In this document: positions 1-8,746 of the stretch, piece after piece
Position numbering within the stretch: the first letter of the stretch is position 1
Layout: each line of letters begins with the position of its first letter
Assembly (NCBI RefSeq): GCF_003386165.1
Contig: NZ_QRDV01000001.1
Span: 1,033,900 to 1,097,899, forward strand
DNA length: 64,000 bases
Source of the DNA: Winogradskyella eximia
GTDB taxonomy: Bacteria; Bacteroidota; Bacteroidia; Flavobacteriales; Flavobacteriaceae
Direction: 5' to 3'
Program-made: the position numbers and the translations under genes
Notes under the pieces: model-generated
What the model saw: only the letters and a program-made list of their open reading frames with translations
Told to the model about the DNA's origin: nothing
Databases searched by the model: none

Positions 1-617
1 GGATTTGGTGATTCTCCACTTCTTAATACATCATACAAGTTTGAATCCTCTCCTTCAACTAAAGGAGCATCCATACTTACGTGACGGCCAGAATTTTTCA
101 TAGACTCTTTAACATCGTTAATCGTCATGTCTAATTCTTTAGCAATCTCTTCTGCAGAAGGTGGTCGCTCGTGGCTTTGTTCTAAAAAAGCAAAAGTTTT
201 ATTAATTTTATTTATCGATCCAATCTTATTCAGTGGTAAACGCACAATACGAGATTGCTCTGCTAATGCTTGTAAAATAGATTGTCTAATCCACCATACA
301 GCATAAGAAATAAATTTAAAACCACGTGTTTCATCAAAACGTTGAGCCGCTTTAATTAAACCTAAGTTACCTTCGTTAATTAAATCTGGTAATGTTAGTC
401 CTTGATTTTGGTACTGTTTTGCAACAGATACAACGAAACGTAAGTTAGCTTTAGTTAATTTTTCTAAAGCCAATTGATCTCCTGCTTTAATACGTTGAGC
501 TAATTCTACCTCTTCGTCTGCGGTAATAAGATCTACTTTACCAATTTCTTGTAGGTATTTGTCTAATGATGCAGTTTCCCTATTGGTAACCTGCTTGGTA
601 ATTTTAAGTTGTCTCAT
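1..617 (-). CDS. rpoD: Primary RNA polymerase sigma factor, sigma-70 family (3' part outside window)
   Basis: Housekeeping sigma factor that directs RNA polymerase to promoters. The reading frame starts at the ATG complementary to 615-617 ([10 protein letters not shown]) and runs off the window edge after about 205 residues. Visible in order are region 1.2 ([23 protein letters not shown]), region 2 with [33 protein letters not shown] and [13 protein letters not shown], and region 3 ([14 protein letters not shown]). The short N-terminus without a long region 1.1 is typical of Bacteroidota RpoD proteins of about 290 residues. The missing part would carry region 4. Function is very likely from the conserved region 2 motifs. 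Confidence 0.95.
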   Translation of the reverse strand, partial: MRQLKITKQVTNRETASLDKYLQEIGKVDLITADEEVELAQRIKAGDQLALEKLTKANLRFVVSVAKQYQNQGLTLPDLINEGNLGLIKAAQRFDETRGFKFISYAVWWIRQSILQALAEQSRIVRLPLNKIGSINKINKTFAFLEQSHERPPSAEEIAKELDMTINDVKESMKNSGRHVSMDAPLVEGEDSNLYDVLRSGESPN

Positions 618-712
618 CTAATTTTTAAGATTTGTGCAATTTACTACAACAACGTGTTGCTTTTATTATACGTACAAAAGCAATGAAATGTTACACAATA
701 ATAATAAAATTT

Positions 713-1087
713 TTAAATCTTTAGCAGTTTAACGGTATCAAGATTAATATCATCAATAGTTTGATTTGTAAATTTATAGTGTCCTCGAGTCGTAATTAAC
801 CTAAATCGATACGATTTTAGTTGACTTAGACTGTTAAGAAATAACCATTTTGATTTTAATAATCTTGGTTTTTTCGATTTTAAACTTAAATCAAATATAT
901 GTTTTCTGCCTTCTTTTTCTGCAACAATATCTGGTGTTACATTAATCTTACTTCCTTTTTTGAGATATGATTTTGGTGAATCATAACCCTTAATATCTGC
1001 TTTAATATTACTGTATCCTAAATTTTCTAGATAGGAAATAGACTGATTCAACTCTTCTGAATATTTTTCTTTGTCTTGTGGTATCAT
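713..1087 (-). CDS. Small conserved hypothetical protein, possible degenerate PD-(D/E)XK fold
   Basis: A 124-residue cytosolic protein with no signal peptide or membrane segment. I do not recognise a named family. It begins with a helix rich in Glu and Lys (about 1-25), then a strand-rich centre with TPDIVAEKEGRKHIFDLSLK (about 50-70). This resembles the PD...(D/E)xK core of the restriction-endonuclease-like fold, but the last motif reads DLSLK rather than ExK. The C-terminus is basic (LKSYRFRLITTRGHYKF). It lies between rpoD and the glycosyltransferase on the same strand, with separate gaps, so no operon partner is clear. Nuclease activity is only a guess from the motif spacing. Confidence 0.6.
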   Translation of the reverse strand: MIPQDKEKYSEELNQSISYLENLGYSNIKADIKGYDSPKSYLKKGSKINVTPDIVAEKEGRKHIFDLSLKSKKPRLLKSKWLFLNSLSQLKSYRFRLITTRGHYKFTNQTIDDINLDTVKLLKI

Positions 1088-1135
1088 AGCTAATAATATA
1101 ATAAATTCTTAGTAGAAAACCAAATTTATTGTCAG

Positions 1136-2572
1136 TTACTTCTTCTCAGGTAATCCACGTGTTAACCAACCTCTTCGGTTAGCGGTAACAATTGCGTATG
1201 GAGTAATCCAAAATAAACCAAATGTAAATAAGATACTATATGAATATGCCCAAAAACCTTGCGTTGTTTTATATTGACTAGCAAAAAATAGAACAGAGAA
1301 TGTGGATATAACTAAAATACTAACTAGGGTAGAACCTAAAAATAATAATGGATGAACTAAAACAAAAAATAACATAGAAAATAATAAAGGGTAGCTCATT
1401 ATTATTTTTATGAATTGACTTATAAATAAAATTCGTGTGCCAGATTTACCTTTAGCTCTAAAATTGGTAAATACGTATTTCGCCATTTCTAAATTCTCTC
1501 TCACATTGCTTCTTCCCCAACGAATAAACATTTTATATAGACCTAAATATTCTTCTGGTACATTAGTGTACGCCACAGCATTCTTTTGAAATAATACATG
1601 CTTGCCTTGTTTTAGAATCATATTGGTCATTGCTCTATCTTCTCCAATATCTGATGGTTGCCCCATAAACGTTTGGTTAATCCATTGTGGTAAGCATTTA
1701 TGGACAGCAGTACTTCTGTATGCGGCAAGAGCTCCTGGTGTGCATAGTACTGATTTTAAGTTACTTTCTGCAGAACGTACAAATTCAAAACTTAAAACAA
1801 AACTGACATCTAGCATTTTAGGTAACATTTCCTTTTTGTTATTTAAAACTCGAATGTTTCCGGCAACTGCACCACAATTTTCATCTTTTATAAAAGGACT
1901 TACTAAATTTCTTAATGTGTCTTCTGTAACAATTGAGTCACTATCAACTGTTACATAGATATCTCCAGTGCCTAAATTAAATCCACGATAAAGGGCATGA
2001 CGTTTTCCTTGGTTTTCAGATTGTTGATAGATTTCTAGTCGGTCGCCTAACTTGTTTTTAGCATCAAGCATCCAATCCCATGTGTCATCTTTACTTCCGT
2101 CGTCAATAGATATAATTTGAATTTTATGTTTAGGATAATTACTATTTGCTAAACTCATTAATGTATCCCAAATTTGTTTTCCTTCGTTGTAAGCAGGTAC
2201 AATAACCGTACACGTTGGTAGTTCTTTATCTGATACTGATGCAATAGATTTGTATTTAAAGTAATTATAGGCTTTATAAATAAAGAAAGAAACTTTAAAA
2301 GCCATAAGTGTAGTAGCTAAAAATATGAAGGTAAGTCCTATGGTAGAACTCATTCTGTCTGCATTCAATTTTTCAAAATCACCATAAAAAACAGAAAGGA
2401 AATAAATGCCCAAAATCATAAGTAAAAACGTACTAAAAAGTACAATTTTGTTGTTAGGATTTTCTGTTTTTGATTTACTATTGAGAAACAAATTAAGATT
2501 GTTTGATAATTTTTTTCTTTTGTTTTTAGTGTTTGAAAGTATACTATTAGAGGTCGATTTTTCTGAAGCCAT
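1136..2572 (-). CDS. Membrane glycosyltransferase family 2 (processive polysaccharide synthase type)
   Basis: Inner-membrane glycosyltransferase of 478 residues related to poly-N-acetylglucosamine and hyaluronan synthases. Two membrane segments (about 45-62 and 78-100) precede the GT-A catalytic domain. The domain contains VIVPAYNEG, the nucleotide-binding SIDDGSKDD, the metal-binding DSD (TVDSDSIV), the acceptor-site GED (PSDIGEDRAMTN) and an (R/Q)xxRW-like FIRWGRS motif. Further C-terminal membrane segments (about 380-470) would form the translocation channel. The family transfers sugars from UDP-sugars to a growing chain and exports it. The actual sugar cannot be read from the sequence. 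A TAACTTTG -7 element lies about 90 bases upstream, so it is probably transcribed alone. Confidence 0.85.
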   Translation of the reverse strand: MASEKSTSNSILSNTKNKRKKLSNNLNLFLNSKSKTENPNNKIVLFSTFLLMILGIYFLSVFYGDFEKLNADRMSSTIGLTFIFLATTLMAFKVSFFIYKAYNYFKYKSIASVSDKELPTCTVIVPAYNEGKQIWDTLMSLANSNYPKHKIQIISIDDGSKDDTWDWMLDAKNKLGDRLEIYQQSENQGKRHALYRGFNLGTGDIYVTVDSDSIVTEDTLRNLVSPFIKDENCGAVAGNIRVLNNKKEMLPKMLDVSFVLSFEFVRSAESNLKSVLCTPGALAAYRSTAVHKCLPQWINQTFMGQPSDIGEDRAMTNMILKQGKHVLFQKNAVAYTNVPEEYLGLYKMFIRWGRSNVRENLEMAKYVFTNFRAKGKSGTRILFISQFIKIIMSYPLLFSMLFFVLVHPLLFLGSTLVSILVISTFSVLFFASQYKTTQGFWAYSYSILFTFGLFWITPYAIVTANRRGWLTRGLPEKK

Positions 2573-2663
2573 AGATTATGTTTATAGATTGATTAACTAA
2601 AACAGATGTACGTTGGCTTTTTTACTTTAGACTTTTTTTAATTTTTATTTAACACAGGGAACG

Positions 2664-2671
2664 CAAAGTTA
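2664..2671 (-). promoter_or_regulatory. -7 element of the glycosyltransferase promoter
   Basis: On the minus strand the bases read TAACTTTG, an exact match to the Bacteroidota TAnnTTTG element. No good -33 TTTG is seen at the usual spacing. Confidence 0.45.
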
Positions 2672-2744
2672 AAAATTGTTTAATTGTTCATTTTAGTACA
2701 TAAGAAAATTGGTTTTTATTGTGATGATTTAACTTCATTTTATT

Positions 2745-2785
2745 GTAAAAAGAAACCCTAAATAGAAAATTTCTATTTAGGGTTT
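2745..2785 (-). terminator. Rho-independent terminator of pnp
   Basis: Perfect 16-bp inverted repeat, 2753-2768 and 2770-2785, followed on the minus strand by a run of T. It starts about 22 bases after the pnp stop codon. Confidence 0.85.
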
Positions 2786-2807
2786 TTATAAAGTTTAGAA
2801 TTCAGAA

Positions 2808-5063
2808 TTAATCTTCTTTCTTGTCTTCTCTAGGCTTACGATCATCACGTCTGTTATCACGTCCACGATTATCTCTTCCTCTGTTGTTATCACGTCCACC
2901 AGAACGTTTATCATCTCTTGGTGGTCTTGCTACATAACCTTCTGGTTTTGGTAACAATGCTTTACGAGATACTTTTTCTTTACGTGTTCTTGGGTCTTGT
3001 CCAAAGTACTTCACATCAAAAACATCTCCCATGTTTACAACATCAGAAACATTTTCTGTACGTTCCCAAGCTAACTCAGATACGTGTAATAATACTTCGT
3101 TTCCTGGTGCATCCATATACTCAACAACAGCACCAAAATCTAACATTTTGATTACTTTTACTTCGTAAACACTACCAACAACTGGCTTAAATAAAATAGC
3201 ATCAATTTTTGCCATAACAGCATCAATACCTTTTTTACCTACACCTAAGATTTCAACAATACCTTCTTCAGTCACTGGATCTTCGTTAATAACGATAGTG
3301 GTCTCAGTTTCTTTTTGCATTTCTTGAATCACTTTTCCACCAGGTCCAATTAAGGCTCCAATAAATTCGTTAGGTACACGTCTTGTCACCATAGTTGGTG
3401 CGTGTTCTTTAACTTCTTTATTTGGAGTAGCGATAGTATCTGTTAATTTCCCTAAGATATGTAAACGACCAGCACGTGCTTGTTGTAAAGCGTTTACTAA
3501 AATCTCATAGCTTAATCCTTTAACTTTAATATCCATTTGGCAAGCTGTGATACCATCTGCAGTACCAGTTACTTTAAAATCCATATCTCCTAAGTGATCT
3601 TCATCACCTAAAATATCAGATAATACAGCATATTTTCCAGAATCTGCATCAGAAATTAATCCCATGGCAATACCAGAAACTGGTTTTGTCATTTGTACAC
3701 CAGCATCCATTAATGCCATTGTACCAGCACAAACAGTTGCCATAGAAGAAGAACCGTTAGATTCTAAAACTTCAGAAACAACTCTTACTGTGTAAGGACT
3801 ATCATCTGGCACCATTCCTTTTAAAGCACGTTGAGCCAAGTTACCATGTCCTACTTCTCTACGAGATGTTCCACGGATTGGTCTTGCTTCACCTGTACAG
3901 AAAGGAGGGAAGTTATAATGTAAATAGAAACGCTCTTCACCTTCTTGAGATGGCATATCTATTTGGTTTGCATCTCTAGAAGTACCTAAAGTTACTGTAG
4001 CTAATGCTTGAGTTTCTCCACGTGTAAAAATTGCAGAACCATGAGTTGACGGTAAATAATCTACCTCACACCAAATTGGTCTGATTTCGTCAGTCTTACG
4101 ACCATCTAAACGCAAACCTTCATCTAAGGTTAAGTCTCTAATAGCCGCTTTTTCAGCTTTACGGTAATAGTCAGAAACTAAACCACCATAATCAGCTAAT
4201 TCTTCTTCAGAAAAAGTAGCTTTAATATCTTCTTTTATTTGTTGAAAAGCAGCACTTCTTTCATGTTTAGCAGATCCGGCTTTTGCAATAGCATATACTT
4301 TATCATATGCCATGTCATATACTTTCTTCTCTAAATCTTTGTCTTCTCTTTCTGGTTCGTATTCACGAGTAGTTTTCTTTCCAAAGGCCTCAGCTAATCT
4401 AACTTGTGCAGCACATTGTACTTTAATTGCTTCGTGAGCAAATTTAATGGCATCTGCCATTTCTTCTTCAGAAATTTCATCCATTTCACCTTCTACCATC
4501 ATTACTGAATCTGCAGAAGCTCCAATCATCATATCGATGTCAGACTCTTCTAATTGAGCAAATGTTGGGTTAATGATGAATTCTCCATTTACACGACCAA
4601 CTCTAGCTTCAGAAATTGGGCATTCAAATGGGAAATCTGATAATTGAATAGCTGCCGAAGCTGCTAAACCTGCCATTGCATCTGGCATAACTTCTGGGTC
4701 ATGAGACATTAATTGAATCATCACCTGAGTTTCAGAATGGTAATCTTTTGGAAATAATGGACGTAAAACACGATCCACTAAACGCATCGTTAATACTTCA
4801 CCATCACTAGGTCTTGCTTCTCTTTTAAAGAAACCACCTGGATAACGACCTGCAGCAGCAAATTTTTCTCTGTAATCTACTGTTAACGGCAAAAAGTTAA
4901 CATCTTTTTGCTCGTAGTTGGAAACAACTGTACATAATAACATACATTTTCCTGATTGCACCACAACGCTACCATGCGCTTGTTTTGCTAATTTTCCGGT
5001 TTCGATAGAAATTTCTCTACCATCCCCTAGGTCAATGACCTCTTTAAAAACTTTTGGAATCAT
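2808..5063 (-). CDS. pnp: Polynucleotide phosphorylase
   Basis: 3'-to-5' exoribonuclease that degrades RNA by phosphorolysis. The 751 residues show the expected order: first RNase PH domain ([22 protein letters not shown]), helical linker, second catalytic RNase PH domain ([32 protein letters not shown] with catalytic Asp residues), KH domain ([16 protein letters not shown]) and S1 domain ([20 protein letters not shown]). The extra feature is a disordered tail of about 40 residues rich in Arg, Asp, Gly and Asn, longer and more repetitive than in many homologues. It follows rpsO, the usual bacterial order, but a terminator lies between them. A 9-bp-arm hairpin sits just upstream of its start codon. 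Confidence 0.98.
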   Translation of the reverse strand: MIPKVFKEVIDLGDGREISIETGKLAKQAHGSVVVQSGKCMLLCTVVSNYEQKDVNFLPLTVDYREKFAAAGRYPGGFFKREARPSDGEVLTMRLVDRVLRPLFPKDYHSETQVMIQLMSHDPEVMPDAMAGLAASAAIQLSDFPFECPISEARVGRVNGEFIINPTFAQLEESDIDMMIGASADSVMMVEGEMDEISEEEMADAIKFAHEAIKVQCAAQVRLAEAFGKKTTREYEPEREDKDLEKKVYDMAYDKVYAIAKAGSAKHERSAAFQQIKEDIKATFSEEELADYGGLVSDYYRKAEKAAIRDLTLDEGLRLDGRKTDEIRPIWCEVDYLPSTHGSAIFTRGETQALATVTLGTSRDANQIDMPSQEGEERFYLHYNFPPFCTGEARPIRGTSRREVGHGNLAQRALKGMVPDDSPYTVRVVSEVLESNGSSSMATVCAGTMALMDAGVQMTKPVSGIAMGLISDADSGKYAVLSDILGDEDHLGDMDFKVTGTADGITACQMDIKVKGLSYEILVNALQQARAGRLHILGKLTDTIATPNKEVKEHAPTMVTRRVPNEFIGALIGPGGKVIQEMQKETETTIVINEDPVTEEGIVEILGVGKKGIDAVMAKIDAILFKPVVGSVYEVKVIKMLDFGAVVEYMDAPGNEVLLHVSELAWERTENVSDVVNMGDVFDVKYFGQDPRTRKEKVSRKALLPKPEGYVARPPRDDKRSGGRDNNRGRDNRGRDNRRDDRKPREDKKED

Positions 5064-5079
5064 AAATTTTTTAATTCTA

Positions 5080-5107
5080 ATTCTAACGCATTATTGCTCG
5101 TTAGAAT
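5080..5107 (-). promoter_or_regulatory. Hairpin in the pnp leader
   Basis: Perfect inverted repeat with 9-base arms (5080-5088 and 5099-5107) and a 10-base loop, ending 16 bases before the pnp start codon. It has no T run, so it is not a terminator. In E. coli a leader hairpin cut by RNase III lets PNPase control its own mRNA; a similar role here is inference. Confidence 0.5.
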
Positions 5108-5244
5108 GATGTTAAACAATGGTCGTTGTGTTGTTGTGTAGTTGTTGTGTGACCAATGAAAAACCGTTAGACCTAAACTTCATTTAGAATCTAGCTTCTT
5201 CAATTTTGGGGATTATACTCGTCCAAAACCGAGTTATTATATAT

Positions 5245-5270
5245 CAAAAAACCACGCTGTTAGGCGTGGT
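5245..5270 (-). terminator. Rho-independent terminator of rpsO
   Basis: Seven-base GC-rich stem (5251-5257 with 5264-5270), six-base loop and T run on the minus strand, 14 bases after the rpsO stop codon. Read-through into pnp is possible but not shown. Confidence 0.85.
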
Positions 5271-5284
5271 CTTTTATATTGAGA

Positions 5285-5554
5285 TTATTTTCTTAATCCT
5301 AATTCTTTAACTATTGCACGATATCTCAAGATATCTTTCTTAGTTAAGTAATCTAGTAAGCTTCTTCTTTTACCTACCAATTTTACTAATGAACGCTCTG
5401 TGTTATAATCTTTACGATTTCGTTTTAAGTGTTCTGTTAAGTGATTAATTCTTGCAGTAAATAATGCAATCTGTCCTTCTGCAGAACCAGTATTTTTTGC
5501 ATCACCACCATGTTTTTTAAAGATTTCCTCTTTTCCTTTTTGATCTAAATACAT
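5285..5554 (-). CDS. rpsO: 30S ribosomal protein S15
   Basis: Small-subunit protein that binds 16S rRNA early in assembly. The start is placed at the ATG complementary to 5552-5554, giving 89 residues (MYLDQKGKEEIFKKHG), the normal family length; the open frame extends further upstream but only into the leader. Conserved motifs are TGSAEGQIALFTARINHLTEHLK and LVGKRRSLLDYL. It stands directly upstream of pnp, the conserved bacterial order. A TATATTTG -7 element and a small hairpin precede it, so the mRNA leader is about 50 bases. Confidence 0.97.
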   Translation of the reverse strand: MYLDQKGKEEIFKKHGGDAKNTGSAEGQIALFTARINHLTEHLKRNRKDYNTERSLVKLVGKRRSLLDYLTKKDILRYRAIVKELGLRK

Positions 5555-5586
5555 TCTAATATTATTGTAAATGATTGTTATGTACA

Positions 5587-5603
5587 CGAAAGCTTCTCTT
5601 TCG
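5587..5603 (-). promoter_or_regulatory. Small hairpin at the predicted 5' end of the rpsO mRNA
   Basis: Inverted repeat with 6-base arms (5587-5592 and 5598-5603), 5-base loop, between the -7 element and the rpsO start. S15 controls its own translation through leader structures in several bacteria; that role here is only inferred. Confidence 0.3.
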
Positions 5604-5608
5604 AGCGG

Positions 5609-5616
5609 CAAATATA
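5609..5616 (-). promoter_or_regulatory. -7 element of the rpsO promoter
   Basis: Reads TATATTTG on the minus strand, an exact TAnnTTTG match, about 55 bases before the rpsO start. No clear -33 TTTG is seen. Confidence 0.5.
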
Positions 5617-5748
5617 CTATTTTTTTGTGATTTGATTTTTTTTTCGTAACTTTTTGATGTCAAAAATATTATTTATAATGATTTAACCTAGTTAACCCTT
5701 ACTAACTAATAACTTTCAACAAAGATTAATCTATTTTAAACTTAATGA

Positions 5749-6855
5749 ATGAAAGTCTCAAATCATCTGCGAAATTTCTCTAATGCCTACGACGTATTGG
5801 AGCGCACATTTAACAATACTTATAATGGTATTGCTATTGTAAATTTAGATGGAAATTGGTTAAAGGTTAATGAGAGTGTCTGTGATATTTTTGGATATAC
5901 AAGATGGGAACTCTTCAATATGGACATTAATAACATTGTCTATGCCCAAGATCTTGGTGTGCACGAAGAAAAATACGAAAAACTTATTAATGGTGAAATT
6001 GATAAATACCGTGTAAAGCAACGCTATTTTCATAAAGATGGTACTATTAAGTGGATGCTGATTTCAGTTTCTCTTGTTTACTTTAAGGAAGGCAGACCAC
6101 ATATGATTTGGCAATTTAATGATATTACTAATCGAAAGAAAAGTGAAGACAAATTAAAAGCCATGCTCAGTGTTGCGAAAGAACAAAATGAGAGATTAAC
6201 GTCCTTTGCTAATATTGTGACGCATAATTTACGAGCACATTCAGGGAATTTACTTTCACTTACGGATTTTTTAGAGGAGGATTTTTCAAAATTAAAACAT
6301 AATGAAAGTTTTCAATTATTAAAGCAGGCTGTTGAGAATTTGCAAGAAACCGTTTCTCATTTAACAGAGGTGGCTAAGATTAGGAAAATTGATGACTCTA
6401 AAATGGAAGCGCTCAATTTATATGATTATGTAGAAAAAGCAACTTATAATATTATTGCATTGGCACAAAATGCGGAAGCTATTATTTATAACGAAATTGA
6501 TGAGAATCTTACTGTAAAGGGTATACCTGCTTATCTCGATAGTATTATACTTAATTTTTTAACCAATGCCATTAAGTATAAGTCAGATGAAAGAAGGCCT
6601 ATTATAGAATTATCGTCTGAAATAACAAATGAATTTGTTGTGCTTAAAATTAAAGATAATGGACTTGGTATAGATTTAGAAAAGTTTGGTGATACTATTT
6701 TTCAATTGTATAAAACTTTTCATCAAAATGAAGGAGCTATAGGTATTGGTCTTTTTATTACTAAAAATCATATTGAATCTTTAGGAGGAAAAGTTACTGT
6801 AACTAGTATTGTTAATGTGGGTACAGAGTTTTCGGTTTACTTTAAAAAAGTATAA
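5749..6855 (+). CDS. PAS-domain sensor histidine kinase
   Basis: Soluble sensor kinase of 368 residues without membrane segments, so it probably senses a cytosolic signal. A PAS domain with PAC motif covers about 15-130 (GIAIVNLDGNWLKVNES, YFHKDGTIKWM). The dimerisation helix carries H159 in the motif IVTHNLRAHSGN, the variant H-box common in Bacteroidota. The ATPase domain has the N-box (NFLTNAIKYKS), G1 (DNGLGIDLEKFG) and G2 (GIGLFITKNHIESLGGKV). No response regulator is adjacent, so the partner is unknown. It is flanked by rpsO, transcribed away from it, and by a convergent lipoprotein gene, with a shared terminator after it. Confidence 0.88.
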   Translation: MKVSNHLRNFSNAYDVLERTFNNTYNGIAIVNLDGNWLKVNESVCDIFGYTRWELFNMDINNIVYAQDLGVHEEKYEKLINGEIDKYRVKQRYFHKDGTIKWMLISVSLVYFKEGRPHMIWQFNDITNRKKSEDKLKAMLSVAKEQNERLTSFANIVTHNLRAHSGNLLSLTDFLEEDFSKLKHNESFQLLKQAVENLQETVSHLTEVAKIRKIDDSKMEALNLYDYVEKATYNIIALAQNAEAIIYNEIDENLTVKGIPAYLDSIILNFLTNAIKYKSDERRPIIELSSEITNEFVVLKIKDNGLGIDLEKFGDTIFQLYKTFHQNEGAIGIGLFITKNHIESLGGKVTVTSIVNVGTEFSVYFKKV

Positions 6856-6910
6856 TTCAATACTTTAATGATTAAACTATAAACTGCTATAAAGAATGGT
6901 GCATAGAATA

Positions 6911-6949
6911 AAAAAAAGCCATCTAGTTATTTAGATAGCTTTTTTTTTA
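6911..6949. terminator. Bidirectional terminator
   Basis: A-rich arm, stem 6918-6925 with 6932-6939 and T-rich arm, placed between the convergent histidine kinase and lipoprotein genes, so it can serve both strands. Confidence 0.8.
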
Positions 6950-6968
6950 TTTTAGACTTATATATCTG

Positions 6969-7505
6969 TTATAGAACATCTACTGTTGCTGTAACATCTA
7001 AATTTATTATAATATCAAATACTACAGGAGTAGCACTTACGGTTCCTGTTACAGAAGCATTAATTGCAATATTGTTCTCCAATGCATCAGCAATAGCATT
7101 TAATAAACTTGTATCGGCTATTTCATATATTGTATTATCAATATCAGATTGTTGAAGATTAATATTTGATATTGAAATGGAAACACTTCCAAAGTTTAAT
7201 GTTGCTTCGGTTAATGTTGCATCTTGTGCGCCAGAGAAATTAGCTATTTCATAACTTAGAGAGTTAAGTGTAACATCTTGTAATAAATCTAAGTTATCTT
7301 GAATTTCTTCGTTTTCCGCAATATCTATAGTTGCAGATTCAGAAAAACTTTGAGGCATACCTTCAGAATCTTCAGGAACTGAAATGTTGTATGTCGTTGT
7401 AAAATCTTCGGTAATGTCAAATTCGGTTAATTCGTCAAGATCCTCGCAAGAAAATGCGGTAATCATTACAAGTAATAAGACACTAAGTTTTGTTTTAATT
7501 TTCAT
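6969..7505 (-). CDS. Putative lipoprotein, unknown function
   Basis: About 178 residues from the chosen start (ATG complementary to 7503-7505, MKIKTKLSVLLL). This start gives a clean lipoprotein signal peptide ending in TAFSC; two upstream Met codons would only add a non-hydrophobic stretch. The mature part is acidic and rich in Asn, Thr and Ser with alternating hydrophobic residues, suggesting a beta-sandwich. I recognise no domain name. It stands alone between two terminators. It probably sits at the outer membrane like most Bacteroidota lipoproteins. Confidence 0.65.
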   Translation of the reverse strand: MKIKTKLSVLLLVMITAFSCEDLDELTEFDITEDFTTTYNISVPEDSEGMPQSFSESATIDIAENEEIQDNLDLLQDVTLNSLSYEIANFSGAQDATLTEATLNFGSVSISISNINLQQSDIDNTIYEIADTSLLNAIADALENNIAINASVTGTVSATPVVFDIIINLDVTATVDVL

Positions 7506-7596
7506 CATTTTGGGTTGTTTTAATTTATTTATAGTGATAAATAGCACAAAAAATAAATTAGGTTAAGGCCGAAATATATTAATTTTAAATTAAAAC

Positions 7597-7625
7597 ACAA
7601 AAAAAGAGGTGATTATCACCTCTTT
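7597..7625 (-). terminator. Rho-independent terminator of accD
   Basis: Eleven-base perfect arms (7603-7613 and 7615-7625) followed by T7 on the minus strand, 12 bases after the accD stop. Confidence 0.85.
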
Positions 7626-7637
7626 AGATATTTTTTA

Positions 7638-8495
7638 TTAAGCTCGTATAGGCTGATTTTTTATTAAATCAATATACAAATTCACTTTTGCTTTTAGATC
7701 TTTACGATGGGTTATAAAATCTAAGAAGCCATGTTCTAATAAGAATTCTGAAGTTTGAAACCCTTCTGGTAATTCCTTACCTGTTGTGTCTCTTACAATT
7801 CTTGGTCCTGCAAAACCGATTAAAGCTCCAGGTTCAGCAATGTTTATATCTCCTAACATAGCAAAGGAAGCGGTTGTTCCTCCTGTTGTTGGATCTGTAC
7901 ATAATGAAATGTATGGTATGCCTGCATCTGCTAATTGAGCTAATTTTACCGAAGTTTTAGCCAACTGCATTAAAGATAGTGCAGCTTCCATCATACGTGC
8001 TCCACCAGATTTACTAATAATCATTAATGGTGTTTTCTTTTTCATAGCATAATCTGCTGCTCTGGCAATTTTTTCACCAACAACACTTCCCATTGAGCCA
8101 CCAATAAAACTAAAGTCCATACATGCAATTACCAAATCTTCACCATTAGATTTGCCAACAGCAGTACGTACGGCATCTTTAAGTTTTGTTTTTGCTTGTG
8201 CAGCTTTTAGGCGATCTGGATATTTTTTGGTGTCTTCAAACTTAAGTGGATCTTTAGAAGTTAAATTAGCATCTAATTCTTTAAACTTGTTATCATCAAA
8301 CAGAATTTGAAAATACTCATTACTACCAATTCTTACGTGGTAACCATCTTCTGGACTTACATAAAAATTTTGCTCAAGTTCTTTAGTATCTATTATTTTT
8401 CCTGTTGGAGATTTATACCAAAGTCCTTTAGGAGTGTCTTTCTTTTCTTCTGTAGAGGTATGAATACCTTTTTCTTTTCTTTTAAACCAAGCCAT
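7638..8495 (-). CDS. accD: Acetyl-CoA carboxylase carboxyltransferase beta subunit
   Basis: Beta half of the carboxyltransferase that moves the carboxyl group from biotin to acetyl-CoA, the first step of fatty acid synthesis. The 285 residues contain the crotonase-like core ([64 protein letters not shown]). Oddity: the N-terminal zinc ribbon has lost all four cysteines; the equivalent positions are S29, G32, S47 and D50, although the surrounding residues (LWYK, YV, HVRIG) remain. I believe this is shared by flavobacterial homologues. A promoter with both -33 and -7 elements lies upstream. Confidence 0.97.
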   Translation of the reverse strand: MAWFKRKEKGIHTSTEEKKDTPKGLWYKSPTGKIIDTKELEQNFYVSPEDGYHVRIGSNEYFQILFDDNKFKELDANLTSKDPLKFEDTKKYPDRLKAAQAKTKLKDAVRTAVGKSNGEDLVIACMDFSFIGGSMGSVVGEKIARAADYAMKKKTPLMIISKSGGARMMEAALSLMQLAKTSVKLAQLADAGIPYISLCTDPTTGGTTASFAMLGDINIAEPGALIGFAGPRIVRDTTGKELPEGFQTSEFLLEHGFLDFITHRKDLKAKVNLYIDLIKNQPIRA

Positions 8496-8610
8496 ATTTA
8501 GGTTACGATTTTGGATCCTTAGACTATGCTTAGGATAGGTTTATAATTTTAGATTTACTAATCTTAAATCTGTTATTTTAGTTAGTTATAGTTTGCAATT
8601 GCAAGGGGTA

Positions 8611-8642
8611 CAAACTTACTATTTTATTAAATATAACTCAAA
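8611..8642 (-). promoter_or_regulatory. accD promoter (-33 and -7 elements)
   Basis: Minus strand reads TTTG (8639-8642), 20 bases, then TAAGTTTG (8611-8618). Both match the Bacteroidota consensus and the spacing is near the usual 19-20 bases. The leader would be about 105 bases. Confidence 0.65.
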
Positions 8643-8684
8643 ATTTGTGAAAAGTATCTCAAAATTAGAATATTTATAAGCCAA

Positions 8685-8723
8685 CAAAACCCACTAAAAC
8701 TCTGATTTTGAGTTTTAATGGGT
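8685..8723 (-). terminator. Rho-independent terminator of fbaA
   Basis: Fourteen-base arms (8689-8702 and 8710-8723) with one mismatch and a T-rich end on the minus strand, 24 bases after the fbaA stop. Confidence 0.8.
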
Positions 8724-8746
8724 CTTTAATAGTGATGTGTATATAC

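Noticed and set aside
1602..1958. 118-codon open frame on the plus strand
   Set aside because: Antisense within the glycosyltransferase catalytic domain; product is not protein-like.
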